Part shown: positions 23,115-34,849 of the stretch, piece after piece
Numbering within the stretch: the first letter of the stretch is position 1
Layout of the letters: each line of letters opens with the position of its first letter
DNA from: Tritrichomonas musculus
Taxonomy: Eukaryota > Parabasalia > Tritrichomonadida > Tritrichomonadidae
Reading direction: 5' to 3'
NCBI GenBank assembly: GCA_039105265.1
Contig: JAPFFF010000057.1
Location: 310,001-374,000 of the forward strand
Length of the DNA stretch: 64,000 nt
Position numbers and translations under genes: made by a program
Notes under the pieces: generated by a model
Told to the model about the DNA's origin: nothing
What the model saw: only the letters and a program-made list of their open reading frames with translations
Database searches by the model: none

Positions 23115-26100
23115 TTATAATAAAGATTCACGTATTTCTTGAGGCAATTCAGTAGTTTCTTCATGATTTATCTTCTTCATTACCAAGAATGCAATCACGA
23201 AGACAACGATTGCCGCAAATCCAACTGCTGGAAGAACTAGAGTAGTTAAAATCTTCCACTTTTTATTTTCAACCTTGTCATTCTTGTTGTCATCGATACT
23301 GTTGTTTCCTCCCTCGAAAACCTGAGATTTAATATCGATAGACACGAATCCATCTTTGCCTTCATAGTTGACTGAGTTCTTGAAATCAGACGCGAACTTG
23401 CAAGACTTAACGACAAGTTGAGGTGAATTTGGTGTAATAACTTCGCCATCGATGTAATGAGAACCATGAGACAAAAGTCCAGTGAATTGGCAGTTGTTCA
23501 ATTCAACAGAGACGCCGTTATTTCCACGTAAATAAAATAGAGAGCAATCAGAATCTTTCTCTATTTCGAATGAGCAATCAGAGATGATAATTGAGCCATA
23601 AACACCAAGTAATTTCTTGAACAAGTTTTGTTCAGGGAAATTATTGATGATCTTCAAAGCACCACCAACTCCTTTGTTGTTAGTGAATGTATTGGATTCA
23701 AAGTTACCTTCAAGAATCATTAAGTAAATGGCACTTCCACCATAGTTGTTACCATTACCCTTTTGAGCCAAGGCTTTGTTAGCGTTGAAACGACAGTACT
23801 TGACATTTGCTACTGACTTTAATGACCTTGAGTGCATGTATACAGCACCACCATAGTCAGCTGAGCATTCATTGAAATTCAAATTCTCAAGATCAAGAAC
23901 ATAAGAGTAGTCAAATGAATTGTGAATATAAATGGCACCTCCTGCTTTCTTTGACTCACAAGAATTGAATACAGAATTATTGCATCTGATTCCACCGTTT
24001 ATTATGTGAATAGCACCACCTTCATCATCATCTTTGTAGCCAGTGAAATTTGCAACAAGAACTTTAACGAGAATGTGTTTGTCTAATTCTTGGTTTGTGA
24101 CATTGCATTGCTTCTTATTGGTAAAGTCGCAGATATCTATTCTATTATCATCGATAATGTAATCTTCTGGTGTAGCTTCTGGTGTTGCAGTTGGTGTTGA
24201 TGTTGGTGGTGGTGTCATTGTTGGCATTGGTGATGGTGATGGCAATGGGATGTAGTAGACGCAGTATAAGACGCAATCTTCAATATGTTGTGAGAATGTA
24301 AGTGTGTATTCTTTGAGTGGAAGGTACTCTGACTCATACAAAAGGACACCATCAACTCTATTAGTTGTGTTCTGGTCAAGAAAGTGTTCTTCTTCATCAA
24401 TAGTGAAAGCCATGTCTCCGTGAGTGTAGTCTGTAGAGCCATAAACCCAGATCTTTGAGAATTCAACAACAGTTGTCTTATTTACACCAGCATAACTGTT
24501 TTCGTGCGCCCACTCTCTAAGACCACCTACTTTGTCTGATTCAACATTCCACAATGGAAGTATTTGGGTTGAATTTAATCGTTCAGCATGGACTGATGGC
24601 CAATAAGCAAACTTGTAGATTTCAAACTGTGCTCCTGCCATTTCAATCTTGATTGTGTGTTCGCCGTATGGAAGGATGTCGGATGTGTACTGAAGAACAT
24701 ATGGAACATCATAGGTACCATATTGATCAATGGTCTTAACAAATTTGCCATCCAAAGAGAGCTTGTAGTTGCCGTGGTCTGGATCATATTTGCCATAAAC
24801 TTGGAACTTTTCACCTTTAAATGTGTATGAGTATGTTGGTGGGTTACTTGAATGCCCTGGATTAGCTGGATTGAACCAGGATGATGAACCGCATGGTAAT
24901 GTTGCTACTTCTGAATTACTACATTCTCTAAAGGTACTTCTTCCTTCTTGCCCAGTGATTGTCATTTGTCTAATTCCAACTGAGATTGGTGGTGGTGTTG
25001 GTTGTGGATATGGAAGATAATAGATGCAGTATAAGACGCAGTCTTCAACATGCTGTGAGAATGTAATATTGTAATCATCGAGTGGAAGGTAATCAGACTC
25101 ATACAAAAGGGCACCATCAACTCTGCTGTTTGAATTCTGATTAATCGTGTGTTCTTCGCCATTTATAGTGAAAGTCATATCACCGTGTGTGTTGTCTGTA
25201 GAGCCGTAAATCCAGATCTTTGAGAACCGAGCCTTTGTTGTCTTCTTTACACCAGCATAACTGTTTTCGTGTGCCCATTCTCTAAGACCGCCGATTTTGT
25301 CTGATTCGACATTCCACAATGGAAGGATTTGAGTAGAATTTAATCGTTGTGCTTGAACCATTGGCCAGTAAGCAAACTTGTAGAGCTCAAACTGCTTGTC
25401 CTTCATTTCGATTCTAATTGTGTGTTCTCCGTAAGGAAGCAAGTTTGACGTGTACTGGAGTGCATAAGGGACGTCTACTGGTCCATACTGGTCGATTTCC
25501 TTAATCAGGACATTATCCAAGTAGAGTGAGTAATTACCGTGATCAGGATCATATTTGCCGAACACTTGGAACATCTCGCCTTTAAATGTGTATTCGAATT
25601 TAGGCTTGTTTCCTGAGTGTGATACTGGATTATACCATGCTGTTTTACCACAAGGAGAATCTTCTACTCTATTTGTGCAAATGACATCTTCACTTGTGCC
25701 GTAGCTTCCAGTGATCTTCATTTGATCAATCCTCACTGAAATTGGTGGTGGAATTGGGAATGAATATGGGAGATAATAAACGCAATAGAGTACGCAATCT
25801 TCAAAATGTTGTTGGAATGTAAGTGTGTAATCAGCAAGTGGAAGGTAATCAGACTCGTAAACAAGAGCACCGTCAACTCTATTTGTTGTGTTTTGGTTAA
25901 TGTAATGATCTTCGCCATTGATGCCCATGAACATGTCGCCGTGTTTAATGTCTGTGGAGCCATAAACCCAGATCTTTGAGAACTGGAATGTACTCACTTT
26001 TTTAACGCCATTCTTATTGTTTTCATGAGCCCATTCTCTAAGACCTCCTATTCCATCTGATTCAACATTCCATGAACGATAAAATTCAGTTGAATTCAAT

Positions 26101-28103
26101 CGTTTAGCACGGACAGATGGCCAGTAAGCAAACTTGTAGAGTGCAAATTGAGCTTTGTCTGTTTCAACCCTGATTGTGTGTTCGCCGTATGGAAGGATGT
26201 CTGATGTGTACTGAAGAGCAAATGGAACATCATAGGTGCCATATTGGTTAATGGTCTTAATAAGTTGTCCATCCAAAAAGAGCTTGTAGTTGCCGTGATC
26301 TGGGTCATATTTGCCATAAACTTGGAACTTTTCACCTTTAAACGTGTATGAGAAAGTTGGCGGATTAGCTGTATGTGCTGCATTTTCTGGATTGAACCAC
26401 TTTGTTATGCCGCATGGTGTTTTTGCTACTTCTGTATTGCTGCATTCTGTCTTTTCTTCTCCAGTTGCACCTGTGATTGTCATTTGACCAACTCCAACTG
26501 AGATTGGAACGGTTGTCTCAACAGGGAGGTAGTAAATGCAGTAAAAGACGCAATCTTCAACATGCTGTGAGAAAGTTATATTGTAATCTTTGAGAGGAAG
26601 GTAATCTGACTCATACAAAAGGACACCGTCAACTCTGGAGCTTGTATTTTGGTTGATATAATGGTAATCATTGTTTATGCTAAACATCATGTCGCCGTGT
26701 GTGTTATCTGTGGAGCCATAAACCCAGATCTTTGAGAACTTGAGCATGTAGGTCTTGTTGACAGCAGCATAACTATTTTCGTGGGCCCATTCTCTTAAAC
26801 CGCCGATTTTGTCTGATTCAACATTCCACAATGGAAGGATTTCGGTTGAATTTAATCGTTGTGCATGGACAGATGGCCAATAAGTAAATTTCCATATTTC
26901 TAAGTCTTCTCCAACAGATTTGACTTTGATCGTGTGAGTTCCATAAGGTAGGAGAGGTGACGTGTATTGAAGGTCATATGGTAATTCATCATCCGATATT
27001 TTTTGAGTGACATTTTCAACAAAAACGTCATCCAAATATAAGGCAAAATTCCCATGATTAGCATGATTTTTTCCGTAGATTTGATACTTTTCTCCTCTAA
27101 ATGTGTACTCGAAAGTGGGTGGATCATCTTTGTGTTCAGGTCTTGTTGGGTTATACCAGCAGGTTTTGCCGCATGGTTCGTTTGTAAGTGTATTTGGGCA
27201 TCGTTTGTAATCTGGAGGAACTTGACATTTTCCGGTGATTTTCATTTGGTCAATTGACACTGAAATCGGTGGTGGGGTTGGTGGGGGTTGGTCTTGGAGG
27301 TAGTAGATGCAGTATAAAACGCAATCTTCGATATGTTGTGAAAATGTAATTGTGTAATCGTTAAGAGGAAGGTTCTCGGATTCATAAACAAGAGCTCCAT
27401 CAACTCGGGTAGTTGTGTTTTGGTTAATATAGTGTTCTTCGCCGTTTATCATAAATAGCATATCACCATGCCCTTTATCTGTACTACCATAAACCCAGAT
27501 CTTTGAGAATTTGACAGTACGCCTTTTCTTAACAGCAGCATAACTATTTTCGTGGGCCCATTCTCTTAAACCGCCGATTTTGTCTGATTCAACATTCCAC
27601 AATGGAAGGATTTCGGTTGAATTTAATCGTTGTGCATGGACAGATGGCCAATAAGTAAATTTCCATATTTCTAAGTCTTCTCCAACAGATTTGACTTTGA
27701 TCGTGTGAGTTCCATAAGGTAGGAGAGGTGACGTGTATTGAAGGTCATATGGTAATTCATCATCTGATATTTTTTGAGTGACATTTTCAACAAAAACGTC
27801 ATCCAAATATAAGGCAAAATTTCCATGATTAGCATGATTTTTTCCGTAGATTTGATATTGTTCACCTTTGAATGTGTACTCAAAGGTGGGTGGATCATCT
27901 TTGTGTTCAGGTCTTGTTGGGTTATACCAGCAGGTTTTACCGCATGGCTCGTTTGTAAGTGTATTGGAGCATTGTTTGTAATCTGAAGGAACTTGACAAT
28001 TTCCGGTGATTTTCATTTGATCAATAGAAACCGATATTGGAGGCACATCGGATAAAGGATTTGCTCCAAAGGAATGAGAGAAGAATAAATAAACTAAAAG
28101 CAT
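23115..28103 (-). CDS. Large type I surface protein: five tandem beta-sandwich-like modules, Pmp-like beta-helix, TM
   Basis: 1662 residues. An N-terminal hydrophobic signal (MLLVYLFFSHSFGA) is followed by five modules of about 257 residues, each starting ISVxIxQMxITG. Each has a first half with CG-x2-xWxNP and FxYTFKGExxQxYGK...HGNxxLYLD, and a second half with FSKIWVYGSTDxxHGDM and DCVxYCxYYL; the style suggests carbohydrate-binding jelly-roll folds. Linkers are Pro-rich; a Pro/Thr stalk (PTSTPTATPEATPE) follows module 5. Next comes a beta-helix of chlamydial Pmp type with GGAI/GGAV and FxxN motifs, then one TM and a 15-20 residue acidic tail ending ESLL. Many NxT/S sites fit N-glycosylation. 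Pmp-like surface proteins are known in Trichomonas; the module array in front is not one I recognise. Likely an adhesin (inference). Confidence 0.85.
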   Translation of the reverse strand: MLLVYLFFSHSFGANPLSDVPPISVSIDQMKITGNCQVPSDYKQCSNTLTNEPCGKTCWYNPTRPEHKDDPPTFEYTFKGEQYQIYGKNHANHGNFALYLDDVFVENVTQKISDDELPYDLQYTSPLLPYGTHTIKVKSVGEDLEIWKFTYWPSVHAQRLNSTEILPLWNVESDKIGGLREWAHENSYAAVKKRRTVKFSKIWVYGSTDKGHGDMLFMINGEEHYINQNTTTRVDGALVYESENLPLNDYTITFSQHIEDCVLYCIYYLQDQPPPTPPPISVSIDQMKITGKCQVPPDYKRCPNTLTNEPCGKTCWYNPTRPEHKDDPPTFEYTFRGEKYQIYGKNHANHGNFALYLDDVFVENVTQKISDDELPYDLQYTSPLLPYGTHTIKVKSVGEDLEIWKFTYWPSVHAQRLNSTEILPLWNVESDKIGGLREWAHENSYAAVNKTYMLKFSKIWVYGSTDNTHGDMMFSINNDYHYINQNTSSRVDGVLLYESDYLPLKDYNITFSQHVEDCVFYCIYYLPVETTVPISVGVGQMTITGATGEEKTECSNTEVAKTPCGITKWFNPENAAHTANPPTFSYTFKGEKFQVYGKYDPDHGNYKLFLDGQLIKTINQYGTYDVPFALQYTSDILPYGEHTIRVETDKAQFALYKFAYWPSVRAKRLNSTEFYRSWNVESDGIGGLREWAHENNKNGVKKVSTFQFSKIWVYGSTDIKHGDMFMGINGEDHYINQNTTNRVDGALVYESDYLPLADYTLTFQQHFEDCVLYCVYYLPYSFPIPPPISVRIDQMKITGSYGTSEDVICTNRVEDSPCGKTAWYNPVSHSGNKPKFEYTFKGEMFQVFGKYDPDHGNYSLYLDNVLIKEIDQYGPVDVPYALQYTSNLLPYGEHTIRIEMKDKQFELYKFAYWPMVQAQRLNSTQILPLWNVESDKIGGLREWAHENSYAGVKKTTKARFSKIWIYGSTDNTHGDMTFTINGEEHTINQNSNSRVDGALLYESDYLPLDDYNITFSQHVEDCVLYCIYYLPYPQPTPPPISVGIRQMTITGQEGRSTFRECSNSEVATLPCGSSSWFNPANPGHSSNPPTYSYTFKGEKFQVYGKYDPDHGNYKLSLDGKFVKTIDQYGTYDVPYVLQYTSDILPYGEHTIKIEMAGAQFEIYKFAYWPSVHAERLNSTQILPLWNVESDKVGGLREWAHENSYAGVNKTTVVEFSKIWVYGSTDYTHGDMAFTIDEEEHFLDQNTTNRVDGVLLYESEYLPLKEYTLTFSQHIEDCVLYCVYYIPLPSPSPMPTMTPPPTSTPTATPEATPEDYIIDDNRIDICDFTNKKQCNVTNQELDKHILVKVLVANFTGYKDDDEGGAIHIINGGIRCNNSVFNSCESKKAGGAIYIHNSFDYSYVLDLENLNFNECSADYGGAVYMHSRSLKSVANVKYCRFNANKALAQKGNGNNYGGSAIYLMILEGNFESNTFTNNKGVGGALKIINNFPEQNLFKKLLGVYGSIIISDCSFEIEKDSDCSLFYLRGNNGVSVELNNCQFTGLLSHGSHYIDGEVITPNSPQLVVKSCKFASDFKNSVNYEGKDGFVSIDIKSQVFEGGNNSIDDNKNDKVENKKWKILTTLVLPAVGFAAIVVFVIAFLVMKKINHEETTELPQEIRESLL

Positions 28104-29336
28104 TTTTTATTTTAAATTTTGAATATATCTCAAAAAAATTAAATTTGAGAATTAAAGAAAAGTGTTTCTTAATAAATCATAGGATTTTTAAAAATAAAAA
28201 AGATAATTATCATTTCTAATTATATTTTATTGAAATATTGAAAACAAAAAAAAAAAAAATGAGTGTATAAAATTGAAAAAGTTTCATTTATCCACAATTC
28301 TTATTTTTATAAATTTTTAAAATAAAGTTTTAATATTAAATATAAAAATAAAAGTAATGCTTTTGCTAATTTGGTGAATTTTTTCAATGTATTATTGAAA
28401 AAAAAAAAACTATGAAAATTTGTTAAAAAAAAATTCGGAAATTTTATTTCTCGTCAATTTTGAAAAATTATAAAAACGATTATCTCAGAAAAGTAAGCAA
28501 TAACATATTTTTTTTAATTATATTAATGTATTGATTATTGATTATTTTGGTAAAATCTAGAGATGATAATTTTTTTTCAATTATTTAAAAAAAAAAAAGG
28601 GTCTGATTCCTTGTTGCCCGAAATTTTCATATTTCTAATAGGTTTTTAATTATTATATTAATTAAATATTGAATATAGAAATATATCATTATTTTAGCAG
28701 GATATTTTTTTGAAATTTTAATTTAATTAGAAGATATGTATATTTTAATAAATTGTGCTGTTGCGTTTTTTTTTTTTTTTTTTTTTTCAAATTTTTTAAT
28801 ATGTCAATTCAAATTATAAAATCATTCAAAATTAAAAATTTCAAAATAATTCAAATTAACTGAAAAAATAATAATTATTCATTGAAATAATCTTTTTTGA
28901 ATAATTTATATGATTTTTTATTTTACCAATATCTCTGATTTATGCTTTAAAAAATTTAATATTTTATCATATATATAACTAATCATTTTAATATAAAATT
29001 TTTAAATAAAAAAATTACGAATTTTCCGATGTTTTCATTCTTCGATTTGACGTTTTAAGCATCTTTTTATCTACAACCAAGCCCTGATAAGTTTAAAAAA
29101 AAGCATTGCTTTAATGTTAAATTCAATTTTTTAATAATATTTGATAAGATTTACAAATACACCAAGATTTTAAGATATGAAAAAAATAAATTTGTTTTAT
29201 TTTCACCAAAACCGTTTTACCTCGGCCTTATCTCGCAATATAAGTTTAGTATTCGGGATATTTTATTAATAATAAAATCATAATATCAATATAACATTTA
29301 TATAAACTAGAAAACAAAGGGATGAGACAAAATTTA
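28104..29336. other. AT-rich intergenic region
   Basis: Upstream of the surface-protein gene. Long A and T runs (for example about 28767-28788) and no supported gene or RNA. A slightly GC-richer patch near 29030-29090 has no recognisable content. Confidence 0.45.
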
Positions 29337-31161
29337 CTAGGATAGTTGTAAATTTTGAAAAGACAAAAATTGAAAGATTTTATTAAATAATGCTATTGTT
29401 GAACCATCTGTTGGCCTTATTTTTACCTCCATATCTGCTTTAATAAAACCATTGTAAATATCAGCTGTATTATTTGTATTTGGTGATATAATTACACTTG
29501 TATAAGAACCTTGTGGAATTGGAGGTGAAGGTGAATAAGATGTTTGAGGGTTAATAGTATATCGTTTATTTGTATCTGATAATGAAATACAATTATCTAC
29601 TATATGAAAATATTGTGCAATCTGTGTACATACTTCTGCTGATGTTCTAAGCTCAATCTCATTATTTAACATATTCTTTTATAAAAAATAAAAAATGTGT
29701 TTTTAATATATTATATCAGAGAATATATTATTTCTTCTTCTCATAATAGGTTGTGGCCGAGGTTGAGGAGTTATTTGTTCTTCACTTGAGCCGAGCTCTC
29801 GTAGCGAGGATTCATCAATGACATCGTCTTTTATTTGATTAGGTTCTTGTACATATTAGGGTTGAGTATACTGATAAAAATTTTTATGTTGTTTACTAAT
29901 TTCCTTATGAAATACTTCTTTCATCATCTTCTTTTGTTCTTTCTTTTCTCTTTCACTTTTCATTTCTTCACCGAATAATTTTAATTGATTTAATATCTCT
30001 ATATTTATTGTTGGATCATATACTGATTTAGGTTTATATATTTTTGGTTGTTCTTCATCAATTATGGTTTTGGGTTTAGATATTTTAGGTTGTTGTTCTT
30101 CTATTATATTTTTTTCTGTCTTAGGCTGTTCTTCATCAATTATAGTTTTAGGTTCTTCACTCAAGTCGAGCTTTCGTGAGACTTCACTCTTATCTTCTAT
30201 TAAAGGTTGTTTGCGAGCTCTTACAATATACTTTCCCTCTTTTTTGCAAGGAAATACTTCATATTCAGGATCGTCTCTTCCATTCAACCATTTTTGTATA
30301 ACTTGCAATCTCTTACTTTGTGGAACTCTTTTGCTCATTTTGATTGAGCTTAAAAATGAGTAAATTAGTTTGATATTGTATGTTTTTGTTTATTTTTACT
30401 TTTTAGATTTTCTTGATTTCTTTCTTCTTTTCTTATTTGTTCTCGTTATATGAGCTTCAGCCTCTTTACATATTTACTTCTATTCTGATATATTTTATAA
30501 GCAGCTGCTTTCCTTGAATAATGAATTCTAGGGAAATCTTCATAACCTACATTACTGCCTAACGGATTAGGTTGTCTTTCAGATGTTGTTTTTTGTAATG
30601 CTGCTTTTACTTCTCCTTCTTTTATTCCACTTGCTAATGTAGATAAACCTTTTCCTATACCTATTGCTGTAGGATTAGCTGTAATCGCTCCAAAACCTTG
30701 TGCTGCTCCTCCTATCGTATTTAATATTGGTGCTTTATTCTTCCATACCAATTTCCCTGCTTTACCAACTGTACTATCTCCAACAAATTTACTAGCTTTT
30801 CCAACTCCTGATTTAACTGTATTCCATGTTTTAATAAATTTACCTAAAAATCAACTATTAGAATTTTGTTTTGAAGATGGTTCAATTCTATCAGTATCAG
30901 AAACTGTTTCAATTGTCATTTATTTTATAATTAAAACTAACATTCAAAGTAATATTTGTTAGCTGTTATATTGCAAATGAATTTCGAGTGTAACTCTCTA
31001 TGTTGTAAATATTCTTTTACCGTCTTCTTGATATTAAGGTTGTTATTTGTTTGTTGCAATAATGATGTTAAATCTTCTTCTGAATAACCACTATAACAAA
31101 TGATATCCGTAGCCATTCTTTTAGCATTAATATATACAAATCTAATTGTTTGAATATCCAT
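29337..31161 (-). mobile_element. Fossil fragment of a Maverick/Polinton-like element
   Basis: A block of small minus-strand frames with Maverick-like character. One piece (29337-29672) resembles the start of a structural, possibly capsid, protein. Another (29856-30338) is a basic then Glu/Pro/Lys-rich protein beginning MSKRVPQSKRLQVIQKW. A third (about 30446-30919) has a glycine-rich hydrophobic stretch like minor virion proteins, and a fourth (30937-31161) is short and unassigned. No polymerase, integrase, protease or terminal repeats are seen, so only a part of an element is present. It looks broken, with several breaks, and of moderate age. Family assignment rests on remembered similarity and is uncertain. 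Confidence 0.4.
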
Positions 31162-31230
31162 AATACAAGTTATATTATAATGTCTTGTTTTTGTTAGTAG
31201 TCTTAAGAATTCAGGGTTATTATGTGTTAA

Positions 31231-31500
31231 TTAATCACTCCCCGCACAATTATCTAATAAGAATACTCTTTTTTTCATAAAGTTTATTTTTAATTTATTT
31301 TGAATATTACAACTTTTTGAGATGCAATTTATTGTATTAGTCAAAGAATCGACTCCATGACCCGCGCTTCTAATTAAACTGTGATAATGTTCTTGGTTCC
31401 AAATTAGGCGAAATTGGAAATGCCTTTCGATTCCATGATATCTTTCCAAAGAATGACTATAGTGAAAAAAGACTATTTGATTACTGTGCTTGAAATCAAC
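31231..31500 (-). pseudogene. Remnant resembling a DDE-type transposase
   Basis: The minus strand encodes a stretch with VFFHYSHSLERYHG, then GHGVDSLTNTIN, then RVFLLDNCAGSD. The last motif resembles the DN-C-A/G-Q/S-N/D segment around the second catalytic Asp of several eukaryotic DDE transposases. The frame stops right after it and no further domain follows. Seen: the motif. Inferred: transposon origin. It could belong to the same element as the next fragments. Confidence 0.35.
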
Positions 31501-31627
31501 TCCATCTTTTTGTTTAACTTATTATGAATTTCATAGATCTTTTTGAGTGCAAACATTGAATGTTCTAATAGAAAAAGTAGGTTTTTCCCCTCATTTTTTT
31601 TTTTTTTTTTTTTTTTAAGTAACAGCA

Positions 31628-32276
31628 CTATTTACAGCAAACAAAAAACAGCATCAAAAAGGCAAGATCATCATGCATGTAGTTCAGAACATGGGAAAGA
31701 ACAATAAAATTAAAGATTTCAATTGGTTTTTGATCTTGAATTATTGAGAGAGACGATTTATCAGTTATTGATGCGTTTTTATATAATATCTCTTCTAAAA
31801 ATTCAACTGAAACTAGATTACCATTAATTGTAAAATTCTTAGTAATAATATCAGTTGCCCTATATTTGAAGAAATGAATCATATCTTTTAAAATTAAACA
31901 CTTTTTATTTTTTTGCATTATCGTTTTTAAGTTTTTGAATTATTCATTCCAATCTTTAAATTGGGAAGGCATTTAAATGATTCAAAATAACATTGAATTG
32001 AATTTCAAATTCAGAATTGTACCCATAATCACCATCAGCAGCTAAATACAAAAAATCTATTGGTGATTCTTCTTTGAAAAATTGTTTTGTCAATTCGTTC
32101 ATTCTAAATAAACAATCTAAATTTTCTTTTCCACTTTCATGTGGTTGGATGTTTACAATAAAAGGTCTTATATAATTATTTAATTGAATTATATAACAAA
32201 TTATTAAACTTTTAGTTATTGAATCAATTATTTGACAAAAAGCAATTTCGATAGATGCTATTAAATTGAATTTCAT
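31628..32276 (-). pseudogene. Remnant of a repetitive trichomonad gene, probably a transposase
   Basis: Two successive minus-strand frames (31956-32276 and 31628-31918) read like pieces of one protein. The first has FLYLAADGDYGYNSEFE; the second has CLILKDMIHFFKYRATDII, then TDKSSLSIIQDQKPIEIFNFI. The order of a DGD-GYN motif, then D-hL-R-x, then DKSSI-M-D is one I associate with an abundant trichomonad repeat family that looks like a transposase. It is decayed. The family name could not be fixed from sequence alone. Confidence 0.35.
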
Positions 32277-32280
32277 ATTT

Positions 32281-33240
32281 TTTTAAAGGTCATCATCAAT
32301 ACAGAGAGATTTGTTTTCATCAAGAATTTGGTTTTTAATTGTATCTAAATCTTTCCCTCTTCTTTTATGTAAGGTTTTTGATGATGGAATTTGGAAAATA
32401 AAGGGCAAAATGTCATAAGAATTAGGGCCAAACTTAATTAAGAAAAAAGATCAATAAAATCGTCGTGATAATTTAGTCCGTCTTTTTAAACGTAATCAAA
32501 GCCAGCTTTCATAAAAGATGAACGTACTGTTACTGAGCATGTTCTTTGTTCATATGCCTTGAAAATTCTAAAGAAATGGTCAATTTTCTACAAAATATAA
32601 TCATTATTTGAATACTTTTTTACTGGCTTTTAAACGCCGAACAATAACAGATCCGAAACTTGAGGCGTATGGGGGTATAACTTGGATATATAATAACTAA
32701 AATCATGTATTCAGCAAGGATTCTTTCCAATCTTCAATATTTTCTGCCAGCATCAACCTGATTAAAGAAATTTTCTTTGATATACTTTGTAAATATCTCT
32801 TTGTTGACATATGATGAGTCAGAAGCCTTGGGAATTAAATCAGAGAATCTTCTTATTCTGTGATCAAAAACTTTTTCAATGCTTGGATCTGAAGTCGCTG
32901 CCATGAGAAAACATGCATCACCACCAGCAGAAATTATTATGACCAAGGTAATATATCTGTTTTCACGGTAAATTTAAGAGTTAATCTTTTCATTTTCTAG
33001 TTTTTTGGGGATCATTACTGTCTTCTGCTTCTTCTCTTCCCAATCTGACAAGTTTAGTCTATATTGTAAATGAGCTCTGCTGGGGTTATTGTGATCAAAA
33101 CATCAACTAAATCCAAAAATTCTTTATTGTATCTCCTTGGTACATATTAACACATCCTTTGGTGACTGGTTTTTGATATGTTTCTTCAATAAATTTAATT
33201 ATCTGATTTATTGTCATAAAATTGTATGAGTCACATTTGG
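32281..33240 (-). pseudogene. Decayed pogo/Tigger-like (Tc1-mariner superfamily) transposase
   Basis: Minus-strand pieces in several frames follow the usual order of a pogo-like DDE domain. ISAGGDACFLMAATSDPS, then DLIPKASDSSYVNKEIFTKYI (32734-32946), matches the segment before the second Asp. IPPYASSFGSVIV (about 32640-32680) stands where LPPHSSH-LQPLD belongs. IDHFFRIFKAYEQRT then SFMKAGF (about 32500-32580) is the helical C-terminal part. The end is rich in IPSSKTLHKRRGKDLDTIK-type sequence, finishing CIDDDL and stop near 32281. Multiple frame changes and stops make it inactive. No terminal repeats were identified. Confidence 0.6.
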
Positions 33241-33525
33241 AAAGGATTTAGTCAATTACGATTCTTTCATTTTTTGGACTAATTTTTAACGGATGGTCCA
33301 ATTACTTTATTTCTTTATTTTATTTTATTTTTTTGATCAACCAATAATTTTAGAAACAAGTTCTGGCTTCATATTAAATATAATGCAAAGTAATATTAGT
33401 GAAGCTTAAATAAAGAAGTTTTCAGTTAAAAAGTATCTGGCAAAAACGATTTGTTCATTTCAGGATTGGCATTGAGAAAATAATCTTTATTAAAAAAAAT
33501 TACAAAGATATTGCCAGATACTTTA

Positions 33526-33955
33526 TTAAAAAAAAATAAATAGAATGAATAACAACAAAATGTTTTTGAGATTATTTATGGTTTCTATTGCATGAAAAAC
33601 GTTAGAAAAAAGTATTCTTATAACAGCATTTTCAACATCAGCATAAGCATATTTATTCAGTTGAAACCAGTTATTGACAAATTTTTGAAGCTCAAACAAA
33701 TCAATATAATTAGGAAGATCTTTAAAAACCTGCTCAATTTCGATTGCGCATATTAGCAAATCAGAATAAGTCCGATCAGAATATGATAGAATTTGAGAAT
33801 TGTCACACGGAAACTGAACAGGAAATGATGAATTGTTTATATTTTGATTTTGTGAACATGCTGTTGGAATTTGATTATAATTATCAAATTCTTGAGGTTT
33901 TTTTAAATTTGACGAAATTGAAGAAAAATTGTTTGGAACTCCAATTGAAATAATG
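33526..33955 (-). pseudogene. Unrecognised protein remnant
   Basis: A minus-strand open stretch longer than its first ATG suggests. An Asn/Gln/Ser/Pro-rich part (SIGVPNNFSSISSNLKKPQ) leads to a helical part with DLFELQKFVNNWFQLNKYAY and VENAVIRILFSNVFHAIE. Composition is that of coding DNA, unlike the flanks. It lies among transposase remnants and may be the C-terminal region of the element at 34205-34834, or a host fragment. No start or known domain is seen. Confidence 0.3.
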
Positions 33956-34204
33956 TATATTATTTTTTAATTAATTTTTTTTTTGCTTTGTTTTGATTTG
34001 CCATATCACAAAAATGGAGATATTTTAAAAATAATATTTTATTTAAATATTATTTCATTTTTTTCTATAGTTAAATTTCTCATACTTTTAAACCATTTTT
34101 TGATTTTGATTTTTCTTCATATCTACAAGACGGAATAAAATTTTTATTTTATAGAACTATTTTACAATATCTGTTAAGTATTATATTAGAATATCATTCA
34201 AATT

Positions 34205-34834
34205 ATTCAAGACAATCTTGAGTTTCCACACACATGATAAATCAATTTCTAATTTTTTTTTAAAACCATCATAAATTTTTTGAGAAATTTCTTCGCACTC
34301 TGTTGCAGAAAAAGAAAATGCCAATGGGATTCCGACGTTGTAAACTGACATCATAAGAATTGCTGTTACAAATGAAGGAATAACTCGAAAAGTTGAGTCT
34401 AATAAAAAGCCTGAAATTAAATTGAGATTTTTTTAAATTAAACGTTTTGCATCTTTTGAAATAAATAAACCTCCAAATACTCTCAAATTTTCACCTTTGT
34501 CATTTATTAATGGATATTTGTTTAAAAGCTTGTGTTCCTGTGTTAAATCTAAAATAAGATTTCCTTCACATGATTCTATAAAACTTTCATATGTTGTTGT
34601 TTCTTCTTTTTCTGGATTTTTTAACCAGGATTTTATAAAATCACAAATAAAAGAATTTTCAGATGATTTTGGGATTTTTTTCTGAAAAATTAAATAATGA
34701 CAAAAATGATTAAAAGCATTTGTGAATAATTCAGGCGGGTAAAATATTGCACTTTTACAATTAAATATAGCAAAATTTGATACATTTGAAAGATCAATTG
34801 AATATTGATAATAATATAAATAGAGGCATATCAA
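34205..34834 (-). pseudogene. Remnant of a Mutator-like (MULE-type) DDE transposase
   Basis: Two adjoining minus-strand frames give a region ending LLNKYPLINDKGENLRVFGG, then ISGFLLDSTFRVIPSFV and SVYNVGIPLAFSFSATECEE. The LDSTFRVIP motif followed by a strand and P-hAFhh...T-E-x matches the first catalytic Asp segment of MULE-type transposases (DGTFKxxP). The N-terminal domain and later catalytic residues are not found. It is broken by at least one frame change. Confidence 0.5.
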
Positions 34835-34849
34835 CCAAAAAAAAAGCTC